A DNA stretch of 64,000 nucleotides, from contig NZ_CANLXG010000001.1 of NCBI RefSeq assembly GCF_947495025.1, forward strand, positions 186,001 through 250,000, given 5' to 3'. The DNA is from an uncultured Roseobacter sp. (GTDB taxonomy: Bacteria > Pseudomonadota > Alphaproteobacteria > Rhodobacterales > Rhodobacteraceae). Of this stretch, positions 61,406 to 64,000 are shown in pieces (position 1 is the stretch's first letter; the number at the start of each line of letters is the position of its first letter). Below the pieces are notes generated by a model. The model saw nothing but the letters and a program-made list of their open reading frames with translations, was not told the origin of the DNA and made no database searches. A program made the position numbers and the translations under genes.

Positions 61406-61783
61406 TCAGAAAAGATCGACATCACCGACAGCGCGTTTCAGGCTGCTCTCTTCAGGTCGGCGTTCGCCGGCCAGAATGCCCTTTGTGACTTCAAGCTTCA
61501 GTTTTGAACTCAGCTCATTCAGGTTGCCGATGCGGGCCGACAGATTTTCGTCCTCACGGCTCAGAAGCGTCGTCAGCAGAGCCAGATCCTCAAGACACTG
61601 ACGAAGATAGTCAAGCGCCTGAAGTCTCGTTATTTCAACGCCATGTGCGGGCTGCCCATCCGTCATCGATGTTCCTATGGCTTCTTCCACGTCGAATGCC
61701 TGACCGGCCAGCAGGTCCAGCTGGCTGGACATTCTGTCCAGTAGAGTAGAAATGCCCAGAGAGTTCTGTTCGTCCCATTTCAT
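61406..61783 (-). CDS. Unknown chemotaxis-linked protein, 125 aa
   Basis: A helical protein beginning MKWDEQNSLGISTLLDRMSS. Leucine/hydrophobic heptads appear at residues 10-35 and 55-100 (LQALDYLRQCLEDLALLTTL). ATG 61783 directly abuts the cheY stop codon, so it is the end of the cheA-W-R-Y operon. It has no recognised family; it may bind CheY or a phosphatase-like target, but that is a guess. Confidence 0.7.
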   Translation of the reverse strand: MKWDEQNSLGISTLLDRMSSQLDLLAGQAFDVEEAIGTSMTDGQPAHGVEITRLQALDYLRQCLEDLALLTTLLSREDENLSARIGNLNELSSKLKLEVTKGILAGERRPEESSLKRAVGDVDLF

Positions 61784-62170
61784 TCAAAGGCGCCCGACTA
61801 CTGCTTCAATGCAGTTTCGCAGTCCTGCTTGCTCAAATGGCTTTTTGAGATAATTGTTCATACCCAGCTTCTTGCCGTGATCGACAATTTGTTGCTCAGC
61901 GCGTCCGGTAATCAGAATGAAGCCAACACCTTTTGTTTTCGGAGAGGCCCTTAACTGGTGCAGCAGCTGCAGGCCATCCATCTGTGGCATATTATAATCT
62001 GAGATGACGAGATGCACAGGATGTGTTGCCAAAGACTGTAATGCTTCAACTCCGTTTTCAGCTGTGGAAACATTGCGCACCCCAAAAGCGTCAAGAGCCT
62101 GGGTAATTAGGCCTCTGCTGGTTGACATGTCATCAACAACCATTATCCGAATTTTATCTCTCAGTGACAT
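61784..62170 (-). CDS. cheY: CheY-like single-domain response regulator
   Basis: A 128-residue receiver domain with no output domain. Asp58 in LVISDYNMPQMDG is the phosphorylation site; Asp13-Asp14 in MVVDDMSTSR, Thr88 in LITGRAEQ and Lys110 in YLKKPFEQ complete the active site. It lies directly after cheR and should carry the signal to the flagellar motor. The frame is open 30 codons farther upstream, but ATG 62170 matches the family. Confidence 0.92.
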   Translation of the reverse strand: MSLRDKIRIMVVDDMSTSRGLITQALDAFGVRNVSTAENGVEALQSLATHPVHLVISDYNMPQMDGLQLLHQLRASPKTKGVGFILITGRAEQQIVDHGKKLGMNNYLKKPFEQAGLRNCIEAVVGRL

Positions 62171-62192
62171 ATCGCTTCCTTCACTCTGTCCG

Positions 62193-63047
62193 TCAGTTTG
62201 TTCGGTTTGTTTTTGGACGGTAGGTGGTGGGTCCATCCGTAAGAAAGCCAACCGCTTCATTATCGATAATGCGTTCTGAATGGCCCAGAAATATATGTCC
62301 GTCGGCTTTCAGAGCACCGAGGAATCTCGGCCAGAGCTTATTCTGAGTTTCCAGATCAAAGTAGATGACGACATTTCGACAGAAAATGACGTCAAACTTC
62401 TGTTTCATTGGCCAATCGGCAAGAAGATTGAGCTCTTTGAACGAAACCAACTCTCTGAGTGCATCACCGGCAGAGAACTGGTTTTCGGTACCAGCTTGGC
62501 TGCGTGCAAAAAACTTTTTCAACAACTCTTCTGGAATACCATCGGTCAGGCGCTCCGGATAGTCGGCTTTTCGCGCAAATTCCACGACATTGGGATCAAT
62601 GTCTGTCCCAAGTATTTTAACATCAAATGACGCCACGTCGGGTATTTTGTTCAACAGAACCATAGCAATTGAATAACCCTCCTGGCCATTGGAACAGCCA
62701 GCAGACCAGATTCTTACTTTTTCACCGTTTTTCATTTTTTCCCTGAGGCCGGGCACAATTTTTGTCTCAAAGATATCGAAGTGGTGCTTTTCACGGAAAA
62801 AGTGTGAAACGTTCGTAGTCAGCGCGGAGATCATGTGTCGCAGTTCCGTGCGACCATTGTCGGACGAAATCAGGTTGGTATACGAGCCGAAGCTTTCGAG
62901 ACCCAGCGCATTGACACGGTGACGAAGCCGAGATTGGATCATGGAAGATTTTTCCTTCACCAGTTGGAGACCGCTCTCCCGGTACGCAATCTTTGCAATG
63001 ACATCAAAGTCGGCTGCGTTGAGATCCATTTTGCTGCCCACGCTCAT
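62193..63047 (-). CDS. cheR: CheR, receptor methyltransferase
   Basis: A 284-residue SAM-dependent enzyme. The N-terminal helical part includes YRESGLQLVKEKSSMIQSRL; the SAM motif is VRIWSAGCSNGQEGYSIAMV and the later KFDVIFCRNVVIYFDLETQ is typical. It methylates glutamates of chemoreceptors. Its ATG at 63047 overlaps the last base of the cheW stop codon (TAATG). Confidence 0.95.
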   Translation of the reverse strand: MSVGSKMDLNAADFDVIAKIAYRESGLQLVKEKSSMIQSRLRHRVNALGLESFGSYTNLISSDNGRTELRHMISALTTNVSHFFREKHHFDIFETKIVPGLREKMKNGEKVRIWSAGCSNGQEGYSIAMVLLNKIPDVASFDVKILGTDIDPNVVEFARKADYPERLTDGIPEELLKKFFARSQAGTENQFSAGDALRELVSFKELNLLADWPMKQKFDVIFCRNVVIYFDLETQNKLWPRFLGALKADGHIFLGHSERIIDNEAVGFLTDGPTTYRPKTNRTN

Positions 63048-63505
63048 TACGCTGCAGAACTCTGAACAGAAGCGACCACAGAGCCAAGATCAAGGACGCG
63101 TATCATCCGTTCATCTATGAGCGTCAGCGAACTGACCACGCTTGGAACATTTCCGGTATTTACTTCAGGTGGAGGCTGCAGATCATCTTCGGTAATTGCG
63201 ATTATGTCAGACACAGCATCGACCAGAAGGCCAGTCATAGTGTCCTCGTGGCTTACCACTATAATGACGTTGCGGTCAGAGTGTTCCCTGGCTTTCAGGC
63301 CCAGTCTCTGCGACAGGTCCATGACCGGCAGGACTGTTCCGCGCAGGTTGATCACACCTTTCATGTAGCTTGGTGCATGGGGCAGTGGCGTGGTCTGTGT
63401 CCATCCGCGGATCTCGCGCACTGACATTATATCCAGCGAGTACTCCTGGTCGGCCAGTTGGAAGGTCAGCAGTTCAATGGATGCAGAAGATTCTTTTTCG
63501 GTCAT
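63047..63505 (-). CDS. cheW: CheW, chemotaxis coupling protein
   Basis: A 152-residue SH3-like protein: LLTFQLADQEYSLDIMSVRE, IRGWTQTTPLPHAPSYMKGV and INLRGTVLPVMDLSQRLGL are the family signatures. It links chemoreceptors to CheA. The start overlaps the cheA stop by 4 bases and its stop overlaps cheR by one base, so the four genes are translated in a chain. Confidence 0.95.
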   Translation of the reverse strand: MTEKESSASIELLTFQLADQEYSLDIMSVREIRGWTQTTPLPHAPSYMKGVINLRGTVLPVMDLSQRLGLKAREHSDRNVIIVVSHEDTMTGLLVDAVSDIIAITEDDLQPPPEVNTGNVPSVVSSLTLIDERMIRVLDLGSVVASVQSSAA

Positions 63506-64000
63506 GCCGGTATCCCCGTAGCTGGTGTGGAGTTGCTGGCTCCGACAGAGCCCATAGCGTTTGTTATGATGTCTGAAGTGTCGAGGATCAGCGCAATCTG
63601 TCCGTCTCCAAGTATGGTTGCGGCGGCTATTCCTGGAGCCCGGTAGAAGCTGTCATCAAGGCCTTTGATTACCACCTGTCGCTGGTCCTGGATGCTGTCT
63701 ATGATAAGAGCTGCATGGCTTTCGTCTTCGTGCGCGATGAGCAATACGACACAGCCCTCAAAATCTTCAATGGATTCACGGTATCCGAGCTCTTTTCCGA
63801 GGTCGAAAATCGGAACGAAGCCGCTTCTCACGCGCACAACAAATGAACCCGGGCGCACCATTTCCACGTCTTTGTTTGAAAGCGTCAGAGTTTCAATGAC
63901 CACGTTGAGGGGTAGTACGAGCGTTTCTCCCGCGACCTGAACAACCATTCCATCCAAAACGGCCAGCGTCAGGGGCAATGAGATGGAAAACGTTGTGCCA
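63502..64000 (-). CDS. cheA: CheA, C-terminal CheW-like (P5) domain, cut by window edge
   Basis: The visible part reads GTTFSISLPLTLAVLDGMVV and continues through GETLVLPLNVVIETLTLSN, VFDLGKELG-type text and DSIQDQRQVVIKGLDDSFYR, the end of the histidine kinase's ATP domain joined to its P5 domain. The His phosphotransfer and most of the kinase domain lie beyond base 64000. An internal TTG at 63978 could look like a start but is within the P5 domain. Confidence 0.9.
   Translation of the reverse strand, partial: GTTFSISLPLTLAVLDGMVVQVAGETLVLPLNVVIETLTLSNKDVEMVRPGSFVVRVRSGFVPIFDLGKELGYRESIEDFEGCVVLLIAHEDESHAALIIDSIQDQRQVVIKGLDDSFYRAPGIAAATILGDGQIALILDTSDIITNAMGSVGASNSTPATGIPA

Overview
The window comes from a GC-rich alphaproteobacterial chromosome, almost certainly a Roseobacter-group member of the Rhodobacteraceae that carries aerobic anoxygenic phototrophy genes. 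The support is a DMSP demethylase gene (dmdA) followed by acuI, a complete LH2 antenna operon (pucB-pucA-pucC), the trgA-trgB-cysK order known from Rhodobacter, a circularly permuted alphaproteobacterial tmRNA with the tag ANDNRAPVAMAA, and an alphaproteobacterial SspB. No insertion sequence, phage gene or CRISPR array was seen; the whole window reads as ordinary chromosome.

Layout. 1-4.7 kb: the start of fumC, a small exported protein, sspB, a rhodanese/ChrB-ChrA chromate pair, an NTF2-like protein and the two-piece ssrA RNA. 4.7-6.3 kb: a DUF4345 membrane protein, a GAF protein and an unknown acidic protein. 6.3-11.3 kb: a GntR regulator divergent from a five-gene run (DUF2182, DUF1326, DinB-like, dmdA, acuI). 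11.4-22.4 kb: a LysE exporter, a class V aminotransferase-like protein, photolyase plus a cyclopropane-fatty-acid synthase-like methyltransferase, then trgA-trgB-cysK-MscS-alaX. A tRNA-Ser(GGA) separates this from the puc operon at 22.9-26.2 kb, which ends in an unusual 15-residue-repeat protein. 26.5-34.7 kb: a three-subunit molybdenum hydroxylase with a MoaD-like gene, and an RND efflux pair.

34.7-43.4 kb (minus strand) holds the most unusual block. A Ser/Thr kinase, an FHA protein, a PP2C phosphatase and three dynamin-like GTPases are followed by two proteins I do not recognise. The first three form a writer-reader-eraser phosphorylation module and the GTPases look like membrane-acting effectors, so this may be a phospho-regulated membrane-remodelling system. 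43.6-59.3 kb is mostly metabolic: a universal stress protein, an enoyl-CoA hydratase family protein, uxaC, an FAD oxidoreductase, an FAH-family protein, an acyl-CoA synthetase, a PanE-type reductase, an AttE/AttFG/AttH-like ABC cluster, an isoquinoline-oxidoreductase-like molybdoprotein and an acyl-CoA dehydrogenase. 59.4-64 kb is a chemotaxis cluster: cheB-cheD on plus, converging on cheA(partial)-cheW-cheR-cheY-unknown on minus.

The best candidates for undescribed biology are the repeat protein translationally coupled to pucC, the LH2 alpha subunit with a long tail and Phe44-Leu45, and the kinase/FHA/PP2C/three-GTPase operon. Family names are assigned by reading motifs, without database searches; start sites were chosen from ribosome binding sites, overlaps and family lengths.
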